DNA of 64,000 nt, taken from positions 372,001 through 436,000 of the forward strand of contig JAJQRF010000001.1 in the NCBI GenBank assembly GCA_021228405.1, read 5' to 3'. Shown one piece after another: positions 1-8,500 of the stretch. How positions within the stretch are numbered: position 1 is the first letter of the stretch; the number at the start of each line of letters is the position of its first letter. Position numbers and translations under genes: made by a program. This stretch comes from Pyrinomonadaceae bacterium. Lineage in GTDB: Bacteria; Acidobacteriota; Blastocatellia; Pyrinomonadales; Pyrinomonadaceae. The notes under the pieces are model-generated. The model saw only the letters and a list, made by a program, of their open reading frames with translations. It did no database searches and had not been told where the DNA came from.

Positions 1-75
1 GACAAATCCGAATATGCCGCGATCAAGACAAAATGGGTCGATAAGTTTATTTTGAAGGTGTTCGATACTCTTTGA
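1..75 (+). CDS. C-terminal end of an unidentified protein (partial)
   Basis: The first 24 codons read open and end at a TGA at 73-75. The residues include a KTKWVDKF stretch and end VFDTL. The gene starts outside the window and too little remains to name a family. It runs in the same direction as the DUF779 gene, from which a hairpin repeat separates it. DUF779 genes are often beside aldehyde dehydrogenase genes, but this tail does not look like an aldehyde dehydrogenase end, so I make no call. Confidence 0.5.
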   Translation, partial: DKSEYAAIKTKWVDKFILKVFDTL

Positions 76-90
76 GAGGATAATTGAAGT

Positions 91-157
91 GTTCGGAGTC
101 CCGCCTTCAGGCGGCTTTCCGCTAGCGAAGAAGCCTTCTAAAGAAGGGAATCCGAAC
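91..157. repeat. Dispersed hairpin repeat, copy 1 (GTTCGGA...TCCGAAC)
   Basis: The outer arms GTTCGGA and TCCGAAC enclose an inner perfect hairpin CCGCC-TTCA-GGCGG at about 101-114. A second copy in the opposite orientation lies at 21481-21541 and shares the AAAGCCGCCTGA..GGCG..GACTC core and a TTCGCT motif. Both copies are intergenic. It could act as an RNA hairpin or a REP-like element; no flanking transposase is visible. Confidence 0.6.
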
Positions 158-189
158 GCGAAACTGTTTCTTTATTTGTTGAGGTGTTT

Positions 190-573
190 ATGAACAATAT
201 TCCGAGGGTGAAAGTGACGGACGAAGCCAAAAAGGTCATCGCTCAATTACGCGAGAAGAACGGCAAGCTGATGTTTCATCAATCGGGCGGCTGTTGCGAC
301 GGTTCGTCGCCGATGTGTTATGCGGACGGAGAATTTCTCGTCGGTTCGAGCGATGTCTGGCTCGGCGAGATCGACGGATGCGATTTTTATATGGCGAAAG
401 ATCAGTTCGAGTTTTGGAAACACACCGAACTGACCATCGACGTTACGCCCGGTCGCGGCGCGTCCTTCTCGCTTGAGATCCCGCTCGGCGTGCGTTTCGT
501 CACGAAATCGCGTGTCTTTACCTACGAAGAATCGCAAAACCTCGTCGAAACAAGGCTTGGCGATATGATTTAG
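190..573 (+). CDS. DUF779 family protein
   Basis: A 127-residue protein of the DUF779 family, often encoded next to aldehyde/acetaldehyde dehydrogenases; its function is unknown. Family features seen are the N-terminal helix (DEAKKVIAQLREKNG), a SGGCCDGSSPMC cysteine cluster that could bind a metal, and the C-terminal half with GRGASFSLE. I chose ATG 190 over the in-frame GTG at 184, because GAGGTG at 181-186 is placed as the ribosome binding site and the GTG is part of it. It is followed by an inverted repeat and then the DUF2237 gene on the same strand. Confidence 0.85.
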   Translation: MNNIPRVKVTDEAKKVIAQLREKNGKLMFHQSGGCCDGSSPMCYADGEFLVGSSDVWLGEIDGCDFYMAKDQFEFWKHTELTIDVTPGRGASFSLEIPLGVRFVTKSRVFTYEESQNLVETRLGDMI

Positions 574-580
574 AATATCC

Positions 581-662
581 GGAACGCGGATCGGGCGGAT
601 CGGGCGAACTTGCGCGGATTTTGTAAAAAAATTATTCGGTTCATCCGCCAAATCCGCGTTCC
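581..662. repeat. Intergenic inverted repeat, GGAACGCGGAT family, copy 1
   Basis: The left arm GGAACGCGGAT..GGCGGAT (581-600) and right arm ATCCGCC..ATCCGCGTTCC (643-662) pair almost perfectly around a 42-nt AT-rich loop. The left arm contains a tandem 9-nt unit (GCGGATCGG). The same family recurs at 20253-20347 and 23825-23952. It fills most of the gap between the DUF779 and DUF2237 genes and ends 19 nt before the next start codon. Confidence 0.85.
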
Positions 663-681
663 ATTTTTAATTTTTACGATT

Positions 682-1077
682 ATGAGTATCACAAACGGAA
701 ACGGGCATCGCCCGAAACCCAAAAACGTTCTCGGCGGCGAACTGAAATGTTGCTGTCTGAAACCTCTGACCGGATATTTCCGCGACGGTTTCTGCAAAAC
801 CAACGAACAGGACACAGGCAGACACACCGTCTGCGCGCGCGTCACGGACGAATTTCTCGAATTTTCGCGCGGAATGGGCAACGACCTCATTACGCCGCGT
901 CCCGAATTTAATTTTCCCGGTCTGGTTGACGGCGATAAATGGTGTCTATGCGTTCTGCGTTGGCGCGAAGCCTTTGAAAACGGCGTTGCGCCGAAAGTTA
1001 TTCTGGAAGCCTGTCACGAAAACGCGCTCCAACACGTTGCGCTCGAAGATTTGAAGGCATACGCCGAAACCGAATGA
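682..1077 (+). CDS. DUF2237 family protein
   Basis: 131 residues matching the DUF2237 family of small cytosolic proteins of unknown function. Visible hallmarks are KNVLGGELKCCC near the N-terminus, TGYFRDGFC, HTVCA and a C-terminal WREAFENGVAPKVILEACHENAL block. Upstream in-frame codons to 610 lie in the inverted repeat at 581-662, so ATG 682 is the preferred start. The stop overlaps the next gene's ATG (ATGA at 1074-1077), indicating translational coupling with the DinB gene. The many conserved cysteines suggest metal or redox chemistry, but that is inference. Confidence 0.85.
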   Translation: MSITNGNGHRPKPKNVLGGELKCCCLKPLTGYFRDGFCKTNEQDTGRHTVCARVTDEFLEFSRGMGNDLITPRPEFNFPGLVDGDKWCLCVLRWREAFENGVAPKVILEACHENALQHVALEDLKAYAETE

Positions 1078-1541
1078 ACACGCTCGAACATCTCCGCGAA
1101 CTTTACGCCTATAATGATTGGGCAAACCGCCGTATCATCCGCGCTTTGAAGGAAAATCCGTCGGAAAAATGCCGCCGCATTCTCGCACATCTGCTCATCA
1201 CCGAACAGGAATATTACGAACGGCTTTTCGGCAAAGATTCGTTCGGTTTCGATTTCTGGCAGGATTTGACTCTCGAAGAATGCGGAAATCTGGCGCGTGA
1301 GATTTCCGAAAGATACGAAAAACTTCTGCGGCGTTTTGAAGAAGAAGGCTTGAGCATTTCCGCGCAATACCGCACGAGCGAAGGTGCCTGGAAGGAAAAC
1401 AACTACCGCGAAATGCTCACGCACGTCGTTTTTCATTCATCCATTCATCGCGGCAATATTATGCTAAAATACCGCGAAGAAGGTTTCACGCCGCCCGCAA
1501 TCGATTACATAATCTACCTGCGCGAAACAAAATATATTTAG
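1074..1541 (+). CDS. DinB family protein
   Basis: 155 residues with the DinB/YfiT four-helix-bundle pattern. An N-terminal helix (LRELYAYNDWANRRI) is followed by ILAHLLITEQEYYERL and the metal-site block HVVFHSSIHRGNI near residues 118-130. The three histidines expected to bind a divalent metal are at LAH, VFH and IHR. DinB proteins are often thiol- or stress-associated transferases, but substrates are mostly unknown. It overlaps the DUF2237 stop by 4 nt. Two further DinB genes lie at 17854 and 60738. Confidence 0.85.
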   Translation: MNTLEHLRELYAYNDWANRRIIRALKENPSEKCRRILAHLLITEQEYYERLFGKDSFGFDFWQDLTLEECGNLAREISERYEKLLRRFEEEGLSISAQYRTSEGAWKENNYREMLTHVVFHSSIHRGNIMLKYREEGFTPPAIDYIIYLRETKYI

Positions 1542-1542
1542 T

Positions 1543-1620
1543 TGATAGTTGATAACTGATAACTGATAACTGATAATTTTCTTCGGTTATCCGTTATCCG
1601 TTATCAGTTATCAGTTATCA
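1543..1620. repeat. Heptanucleotide inverted repeat, GATAACT family, copy 1
   Basis: Tandem 7-nt units (GATAGTT, GATAACT three times, GATAATT) form the left arm, and GTTATCC/GTTATCA units form the right arm, separated by a TTCTTC-type loop. The structure starts right after the DinB stop and ends 2 nt before the scpA GTG start. A second copy of the family is at 12718-12790. Confidence 0.9.
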
Positions 1621-1622
1621 AA

Positions 1623-2396
1623 GTGGAACAGCAACCCGAACAATTAAGTTTTGATTTTTACAAGGTTCAGCCCGAAATCGTCGCGCCTCACAAAAACGAG
1701 GAACTCAAGCTCAGGCTCGGCGAGTTTGCCGGACCGCTCGACCTGCTTTTGTTTCTCATCAAACAGGAAAAGGCAAATATTTTCGACATTCCGATCGCCA
1801 AGATCACCGACGAATATCTGAAATATATCCGTCTGATGAAGAAACTGGACATTTCGCTGGCGGGCGATTTTCTCGTGATGGCGGCGACGCTCATCGAGAT
1901 CAAATCGAAAATGCTTCTGCCGAAAGAAATCAAGGAAGAGCTTGAAGAAGAACTCGAAGACCCGCGCGAAGCACTGGTCCGCCAATTGCTCGAACATCAA
2001 AAATTCAAAAACGCCGCGCAGATGCTTTACGAACGTTCGACCGTCGAACAAGCCGTTTTTCCGCGCGGCAAGATCGAATCGGACGATACGAACGCCGAAA
2101 CGAACGCGACTGTTTTTGACCTTTTGACCGTTTTCCAGAAAGTCCTGTCGCGCCGCAAGGAAGAAATCCAACTGGAGATCGAACGCGAAGAAATCACGCT
2201 GGCGGAAATGCTGAAAAACCTGAAAACGCGGATTATGGCGGGAAAAGAGTTGAGCGTGTTGAAGTTTTTCGAGGAAATGCACAACAAACGCGAACTTGTC
2301 ACGGCGTTTATGGCGATTCTCGAAATCGTCCGCACCGAAGGCATTAAACTGATGCAATCGGCAACCTTCGGCGATATTATTTTGCGAAAGGTTTAA
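1623..2396 (+). CDS. scpA: Segregation and condensation protein A
   Basis: A 257-residue kleisin subunit of the bacterial SMC-ScpAB condensin, which organises and segregates the chromosome. The family signature GEFAGPLDLLLFLI is at residues 33-46, followed by IFDIPIAKITDEYL and the LAGDFLVMAATLIEIKSKMLLP block. A C-terminal winged helix (LKFFEEM..TAFMAILEI) follows. The start is GTG, with no recognisable Shine-Dalgarno because the GATAACT repeat abuts it. Its usual partner scpB follows after a repeat-filled gap. Confidence 0.95.
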   Translation: MEQQPEQLSFDFYKVQPEIVAPHKNEELKLRLGEFAGPLDLLLFLIKQEKANIFDIPIAKITDEYLKYIRLMKKLDISLAGDFLVMAATLIEIKSKMLLPKEIKEELEEELEDPREALVRQLLEHQKFKNAAQMLYERSTVEQAVFPRGKIESDDTNAETNATVFDLLTVFQKVLSRRKEEIQLEIEREEITLAEMLKNLKTRIMAGKELSVLKFFEEMHNKRELVTAFMAILEIVRTEGIKLMQSATFGDIILRKV

Positions 2397-2404
2397 TTTT
2401 TTTT

Positions 2405-2483
2405 GCCCACGAAATACACGAAAGAAACGAAAAAAGATATAATCTCTTTCTTATTTTTCGTGCTTTTCGTGTATTTTGTGGGC
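2405..2483. repeat. Inverted repeat of 9-nt units, CACGAAA family, copy 1
   Basis: The left arm GCCCACGAAATACACGAAAG.. (2405-2434) is built from 9-nt units. It pairs with TTTTCGTGC/TTTTCGTGT/ATTTTGTGG units at 2454-2483 over about 30 bp. It lies between scpA and scpB, 9 nt before the scpB start. Other copies are at 11372-11466 and 62792-62923. Confidence 0.9.
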
Positions 2484-2492
2484 TAATTTCTT

Positions 2493-3053
2493 ATGGATTT
2501 AATAGAAGAAAAGAAAACGCGTTCAATCGCCGAGATCGTTTCGATTGCCGAGGCGTTGATCTTTGTTGCCGACGAACCGATCACGGTGAAAACGCTTGCC
2601 GACGTTTTGGAAGAAGACCGCGAAACGATCGAAGCGGCGGTCGAAGAATTGAAACAGGAATACGAACAACGTGACGGCGGTTTGCAGCTGCGCGAGATCG
2701 CGGGCGGCTGGCAAATTTCGACGCGCACCGAATATCACGAGGAAGTCCGCCAATATCTGAAAACGCGTCCGAGTGCGAAATTGTCGCTCGCCGCGCTCGA
2801 AACGCTTGCCGTCATCGCTTACAAACAACCCGTCACGATTCCCGAAATTCTGGAAATTCGTGGCGTTCAATCGGCTTCGGCGATCAAAACCCTGCTCGAA
2901 AAACGCTTAATTATCACCAAAGGACACAAGGAAACCGTCGGGCGACCGATGATGTATGGAACGTCGAAAGATTTTTTGATGCAGTTCGGTTTGAAGGATT
3001 TAACCGAACTGCCGAGCATCGAGGATTTTGAAGATTTGACGCAGGGAATGTGA
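2493..3053 (+). CDS. scpB: Segregation and condensation protein B
   Basis: A 186-residue winged-helix partner of ScpA in the SMC complex. The N-terminal domain has IVSIAEALIFVADEPIT (15-31). The signature LSLAALETLAVIAYKQPVT is in the middle and is followed by IRGVQSASAIKTLLEKRLI and GRPMMYGTSKDFL, all diagnostic for ScpB. The start ATG has no clear Shine-Dalgarno; the preceding sequence is the CACGAAA inverted repeat. The stop codon overlaps the GTG of the next membrane-protein gene. Confidence 0.95.
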   Translation: MDLIEEKKTRSIAEIVSIAEALIFVADEPITVKTLADVLEEDRETIEAAVEELKQEYEQRDGGLQLREIAGGWQISTRTEYHEEVRQYLKTRPSAKLSLAALETLAVIAYKQPVTIPEILEIRGVQSASAIKTLLEKRLIITKGHKETVGRPMMYGTSKDFLMQFGLKDLTELPSIEDFEDLTQGM

Positions 3054-3559
3054 GCGAAATATCAAAAAACGACATTCTGATTTTTGAAGACGATGCCGTA
3101 AAGTCAAAAATTACGGGCATTTGTCTGATGATTTTCGGTTCGTTTTTTACATTGCTTTCTTGGAATCTCACCAAATTATTCGGCTTTAACGATTTGCTCG
3201 CACAATTAATCGGAACGGCGATCTTTGCTTTTGTCGGTGTTGCCGTCATCTTTGCAGGTTATTTATTTTTCAAAACCACTCCGAAAAAACTCGTGCTCGA
3301 TGCTTCCGTGAGAAAGATTTTTTATGAAGAAAAACTCCCATCCCACACGGAAACAAAGAAATTCGATTTTGCGGAAATCTACAAATTGGAAACGGAAGAA
3401 ACCGACCTCGAAAACGCCAGGATTTACACTTCATACATCGTCATTGGCGGCGGTTTGCGGCTCGAAATTCCGACGCGAAAAGTTCACGACAAAGCCGCGC
3501 AAGACGAAATTTGCCTTCAAATCCGCGAATTTGCCGGAATTGGACTAAACTCTCAATAA
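3050..3559 (+). CDS. Small two-helix membrane protein, function unknown
   Basis: 169 residues with a short charged N-terminus, two hydrophobic helices (about residues 22-42 and 50-70, the second AFVGVAVIFAGYLFF) and a C-terminal soluble region of about 95 residues rich in beta-strands. GTG 3050 overlaps the scpB TGA, suggesting translational coupling. The next gene has the same architecture, so the two look like diverged duplicates. The soluble part could be a PH-like membrane-anchored domain, but this is inference from layout only. Confidence 0.7.
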   Translation: MSEISKNDILIFEDDAVKSKITGICLMIFGSFFTLLSWNLTKLFGFNDLLAQLIGTAIFAFVGVAVIFAGYLFFKTTPKKLVLDASVRKIFYEEKLPSHTETKKFDFAEIYKLETEETDLENARIYTSYIVIGGGLRLEIPTRKVHDKAAQDEICLQIREFAGIGLNSQ

Positions 3560-3581
3560 ACTATTTAATTGAAGCCGCAAA

Positions 3582-4130
3582 ATGAAAACGACGCAAAACG
3601 CAAATTTCTTGACGCTTTACGAAACGCCCGGCTGTTTGTGGTTTATCGGGCTGTTTTTTATGCTCGTCGGCGGAATTTTCGTTTACGGCGCACTCGGCGG
3701 TTTGAAGGATTATGGTTCGCAATCGCCGTGGATGCTTTTCATCGCGCTTTTGATGGGCTTGTGCGGAGTCGGCGCGGGATTTTGGATAATTTACGGCGCA
3801 CCGCTCACGAAAGTCTTTATCGACCGCATCAACGACGAACTCACGATCACCAAACGCGGGCTTTTCGGCAAACGCGAAACGGTTTACGCCTTTGAAGAAA
3901 TCAGATATTTTCGGCTGATCGAGGAAAGCGACGACGAAGGCGCGCCGATCTGGTCGGTCGGAATGGAATTGAGCGACGGCGAACTCATAAAAATCACTTC
4001 TCTACCGAGCCATTCCGAGGAATACGAACGCCAATATATTTTTCAAACCAACGAATTTATGCGCAAAGAAATGCCGTCTTATCGAACCATCTTTGAATTG
4101 CAGGATGAACAAGACGAAGAAATAAGTTAA
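3582..4130 (+). CDS. Two-helix membrane protein, paralogue of the preceding gene
   Basis: 182 residues with two transmembrane helices (about 19-37 WFIGLFFMLVGGIFVYGAL and 46-68) and a soluble C-terminal beta-rich part (KVFIDRINDELTITKRG..). Topology and spacing match the gene at 3050, although sequence identity is low. No catalytic motif is visible. It lies 22 nt downstream of the previous gene and 12 nt upstream of the pseudouridine synthase gene, so the four genes from scpB on may form one transcript. Confidence 0.7.
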   Translation: MKTTQNANFLTLYETPGCLWFIGLFFMLVGGIFVYGALGGLKDYGSQSPWMLFIALLMGLCGVGAGFWIIYGAPLTKVFIDRINDELTITKRGLFGKRETVYAFEEIRYFRLIEESDDEGAPIWSVGMELSDGELIKITSLPSHSEEYERQYIFQTNEFMRKEMPSYRTIFELQDEQDEEIS

Positions 4131-4142
4131 GATATTTAGCTT

Positions 4143-5015
4143 ATGTTGGAAAGATTAAATAAACTGATTGCCCAAGCCGGACTTGCTTCAAGACGCGGCG
4201 CGGACGAATTGATCGCTAACGGTGCGGTTTCCGTCAACGGCAAGATCATAACCGAACTCGGCTTCAAAGCCGACGGCGAAAAAGACCACATCAAAGTTCA
4301 CGGCAAACTTATCAATCAAAAACTCGAAAAGCGCAAAAACGCTTACATTCTGCTCAATAAACCGAAAGGCTACCTGTCGAGTGCGGCTGACCCCGAAGGC
4401 AGAAAGCTCGTCACCGATCTCGTCAAAGGCTACGGCAAACTTCATCCCGTCGGGCGGCTCGATTTCAACACCGAAGGCTTGATAATTCTGACCAACGACG
4501 GCGAATTTACGAATCACGTCGCGTCATCGAAAACCGTTGCAAAGGTTTACGAAGTCAAAGTAAAAGGTTTGCCGAATGAAAACGCGATCAATAAACTGCG
4601 TCGCGGAATCCGCCTCGAAGACGGTTTCAAAACCGCACCCGCCGAAATAAAAGAGCTGAAACACACCGAAAACAACGGCTGGTATGAAGTTACGCTTCAC
4701 GAAGGACATAATCAGCAGATTCGCAAAATGTTCGATGCCGTCGGTCATTCCGTCGTCAAACTCAAACGCACCGCCATCGGTCACATCGACTACGACCGCC
4801 TTCCCGTCGGCGCATACCGCGAACTGGACGAAGAGGAAATAAAGGAATTTTTTAACCCGGCTCCGAAAAAACCGAAAGCCAAACCGCCCCAAAAATCGAC
4901 AAAACCGACTCCGCCGAAAAACGAACGACCTGTCAGACCGAAAAAATCCGCCGCGAATTTCGGAAATAGATCGCCCCGAAAATCACCGCAAAAAAGCAGA
5001 AGGAAGTTTGATTAA
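4143..5015 (+). CDS. rluB: 23S rRNA pseudouridine synthase, RsuA/RluB/E/F family
   Basis: 290 residues. An N-terminal S4 RNA-binding domain (RLNKLIAQAGLASRRGADELI) is followed by the catalytic domain with VGRLDFNTEGLIILTNDG, whose Asp is the nucleophile that isomerises uridine in rRNA. HEGHNQQIRKMFDAVGH is also family-typical. The Lys/Pro-rich tail (about residues 240-290) is probably a disordered RNA-binding extension. RluB (23S U2605-type) is likely, but RsuA-family specificity cannot be settled by eye. The stop codon lies in the centre of a perfect 46-bp palindrome. Confidence 0.85.
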   Translation: MLERLNKLIAQAGLASRRGADELIANGAVSVNGKIITELGFKADGEKDHIKVHGKLINQKLEKRKNAYILLNKPKGYLSSAADPEGRKLVTDLVKGYGKLHPVGRLDFNTEGLIILTNDGEFTNHVASSKTVAKVYEVKVKGLPNENAINKLRRGIRLEDGFKTAPAEIKELKHTENNGWYEVTLHEGHNQQIRKMFDAVGHSVVKLKRTAIGHIDYDRLPVGAYRELDEEEIKEFFNPAPKKPKAKPPQKSTKPTPPKNERPVRPKKSAANFGNRSPRKSPQKSRRKFD

Positions 5016-5036
5016 TCAAACTTCCTTCTGCTTTTT
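4991..5036. terminator. Perfect 46-bp palindromic bidirectional terminator
   Basis: AAAAAGCAGAAGG... is exactly mirrored by ...CCTTCTGCTTTTT with its centre at 5013/5014 and no mismatch. Both strands end in a run of T, so it can terminate the plus-strand pseudouridine synthase gene and the convergent minus-strand bacilliredoxin gene. The rluB TAA stop is at the dyad. Confidence 0.9.
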
Positions 5037-5058
5037 AAAGTTATTCAAAAACGAACTT

Positions 5059-5502
5059 TTAGTTGTTTGCCGCTTCCGATTTCGTGCAGACTTCGTTGAA
5101 AGTGTCGATCAAAGCCTGTGCGATCATCATCGGGTGACGACCTTCGAGGTCGCGGCGTTCAAACATCTTGACGAGTTCGCCGTTTTTCAAAAAGCCGATC
5201 GATGGCGACGAAGGCTGATAGCCCGTGAAATAATCGCGCGCAACGTCGGTCGCGTCGATGTCTGCACCCGCGAAAACGGTGATCGCTTTGTCGGGTTTGG
5301 CTTCCGAATTCTGCAAAGCCATCGCGATTCCGGGACGAACGCCGCCCGCCGCACAGCCGCAAACCGAGTTGACGACGACCATCACGGTTCCGTCCGTGTT
5401 TTCGACCGCTTCTTTGACCGATTCAGGTGTTTTTGTTTCTTCGATTCCGAGTTGCGCAAGTTCCTGGCGCATCCCGTGAATCATAATTTCAGGATATGGC
5501 AT
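5059..5502 (-). CDS. brxA: Bacilliredoxin, BrxA/BrxB family
   Basis: 147 residues of the YphP/YqiW (DUF1094) family. These thioredoxin-fold proteins remove bacillithiol from S-bacillithiolated proteins. The active-site motif is a CGC (VVNSVCGCAAGGVRPG, about residues 47-62), and GYQPSSPSIGFLKNGELV forms the rest of the fold. If the host makes bacillithiol, this is a repair enzyme; the thiol-linked DinB genes in the window fit that, but the link is inference. It is a single gene, convergent with rluB. Confidence 0.9.
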   Translation of the reverse strand: MPYPEIMIHGMRQELAQLGIEETKTPESVKEAVENTDGTVMVVVNSVCGCAAGGVRPGIAMALQNSEAKPDKAITVFAGADIDATDVARDYFTGYQPSSPSIGFLKNGELVKMFERRDLEGRHPMMIAQALIDTFNEVCTKSEAANN

Positions 5503-5596
5503 AATTTTTTTCCTCTATAATTTCAATCTATTGTATTATTTCAACAAATCTTTATTTTTAATTCAAGTATTGTTTTTTTGACTTGTGAAGTCAAGT

Positions 5597-8500
5597 TTAC
5601 TTTGAGCCGATCGGTTTGTTCATTAAACTGAAAATGTATGAACTCCAGATTTTCAGCTTGATCCAAGCCTTTTTCGCGCCTGAAATATTTTGCGCGAAAA
5701 CGCCTTCCAGACTTTTGTTGAAATAACTGCGCATTACTTTATCTTTCCACAAACGTTCGTGCGAAAGACTACCGCTGATCATTTTGTTGATCGAACGGTC
5801 GCGCTCGGTCGCCGAGCGTTTGGCGGATTCGGAAATGTCGAGCAGACTCGTCAGCAGAAAATAGAAAAACTGTTCCCAGCTTCGGAAGTTTTCGGTGTCG
5901 ATCTTTCCGACGAGATGCTTTGCTTCGGTAAATTTCCCGGTCGCCGCTTTTTCGAGTCCGATCATCGTGCGGTGCAGATTCACCGAACCGTCTTCTTCGA
6001 TCTTCAAGGCTTCGAGGTGAATTCTCTGCGCGTCCGCCGTTCTGCCGAGATTGTTGAGCGAAAGCGTGTAATTCCAGAGCATCCACGGTTTCAGATTTTC
6101 GCGTTTGCTCCAATCGGCAAACCATTCGGCGGCTTTCTGATGTTCCTTGATGGTGTTCAGATAATATCCGCAAAGTGCCCACGTTTCATTATCCTGTTTG
6201 AGGTCGGCGGCACGGTTTTCGATGACATTCCGCATCTTTTTGAATTCCTTGTCCTGATAGAGCAGTTCAAAGAAATGATCGACCGCCTTGCGCCAGACTT
6301 CGGTATCCTTTTTGAATTCGCCGAACGATTTTTCCGCGGCGGCGAAACCGTAGTTTTTGTAGAAATTTTCCATCCAAATCTCGCCGAGCAGAGGGCTTGC
6401 TTCGGGTCGATTCATATATTCAAGCAAAGTATATTTGAGGAAATCGTATTCGGGCGGAAAAATCCCGTTTTCCCGAAGCGTGACGATCGCACGGTCAAAC
6501 TGTCTGCGGTTGGCATCCGCCGAAAGGCACAACTGTTTCCACAGTTTTTTCGCTTCCTGCTTGTTTTTTTCACGCGCATAAAACTTGATCTGCCGCATCG
6601 CCGAGCCGCCCGTCTTGATAAATTCTTTGAGATGTTTGAGTGCAAGCAAACATTCCTGCTGATTGCCATCGTCGAAACAAAGATCGAACAAAACGCACGC
6701 GCCGAATTCGTAATTCGGATCGAGTGCGATTGCTTGTTTGAAAGCTTTTTTAGCTTCCTCGTAATTTTCGACAAACAAAGCCGCTTCGCCGTGATAACCG
6801 AAAACGACCGAATCCTGCGGTGCGATCCGCGTCATTTCGCGCGTGATCTGAAAATATTTCTCCTTATGCGATTCGGATTCACGGTAAAAGTCCGCGAGGC
6901 TTTCCCACGCCGGATAATATTCGGGCGAAGTTTGCGTCAGCTTTTCCAGAATGACGACCGCCTGCGGAACATTCCCGCGCATCGATTCGATATTTGCGGA
7001 AAGAAAGATCAATTCTTCGGGTCGGCGACCGTTCGGCAGAACGAGATCGCAAACGCGCAGAGCCTTGTCGTAAAGCTTGCGGTTGGCGAGATTTTTCGCT
7101 TTCAGAATCGTGGCGCGGACATTGTTGCCGTCCAGTTTCAAAGCCTGACCGATCGCCTCGAATTGCCGCTCGAATTGGTGCGGTTCATCGAGAATTCGCG
7201 CCAGCGTCAGCCACGAATTAACGTCGCGCGGTTTGGCTGAGGCAAGTTGCCACGCCATTTTTTCGAGTTCGTCCGACCTCTTCATACTGCGAAGCCAAGT
7301 TTTCAGAGCGACCCAGCCCCAATCGTATTCATTGTCGAGCGTCAAAGCCTTTTTGACCGTTTCGATCGCCGAATCTTTATTTTCGAGTTTCCAGTAAATA
7401 TCCGCCAGATAACCGTGCAGATACGCGTCGAGCGGCATACGGCGCACGCCGTCCTCGAGCAGTTTCCGTGCTTCTTCGGTCTGATTTTTACGGCAGAAGG
7501 CTTCGGAAAGTTGTTGAATTCCGAAGCTCCAGTTCGCATTGATGCTCAAACCTTTCTGCAAGGCTTTGATCTCGTTTTCGGTTTCGCCCTTGACCTTGTA
7601 AACGAACGAAAGGTCATACCACAAACCTTGATTCAGAGGAAATCGGCGCGTCGCTTTTTCGGCTAAACTTAACGCTTCGTCAAGCCGTTTCATATCGACG
7701 AGCTGACAGATCACGACCGACCAGGCTGACCACAGATCGAGCCGTTTTTCGAGAATCGCCTTCAATTCATTCAGCAAAGTTTCCGATTCGATGAAGCGTT
7801 TGGCGGTTTCGTAATAATTCAAAATCGCGTTACCGAAAGAAACCTGAACCGTGAGCTGATTTTTGACAAAGGCGAGCGCGTTCAATTTTTCGTCACGCGA
7901 ACGCGAAAGCTCCATCAACTGTTCGAGCGCGGGAGAAAAATCGACCGACAATCTCAACGCTTTAATAAATGAATCGTAAGACTCGCGGAAACGGTTCATT
8001 TCTTTCAAAATGTAACCGTATAAATAATGTGAAAGCGGTTCGTTCGGGTCGAGTTCGAGCGCGGTTTCGGCTTCCTTCAAGGCTAAATCGAAACGCTTTT
8101 GTTTGATGAGCCAACGTGCCATTTCACGATGACTCCAATCATCGCGTGTGTCGAGTTCGATCAGGTTTTGAACGATCGGAATGACGGTTTTCGGCTCTTC
8201 GTCGCTCATCCATTCGAGCAGATATTTCCGTAAAACGCGGTGATGAGGAAAACGCGACGAAACTTCCTTCAAATAATTTTGCGCGGCGGCGCGGCTTTCG
8301 GTCGCGGCAAGAAAAAATGCGGTGCTTTGGTGAGCGTCCATCGCCAGCGGTTCGAGTTGTAAGATTTCCTTCCAATGCTGTAACGCGGTCGTTAATTCAC
8401 CTTCGAGTTCGGCAATCGAGGCGGAAGTCCGCAGAAAATCGCGGCGCGGGGCGATGCTTGCCGATTGCAGAAGATAACTTTTCGCTTCTTCCATCAAACC

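Noticed and set aside
610-681. N-terminal extension of the DUF2237 protein
   Set aside because: It translates the inverted repeat at 581-662 and has no similarity to the family; ATG 682 fits the length of homologues.
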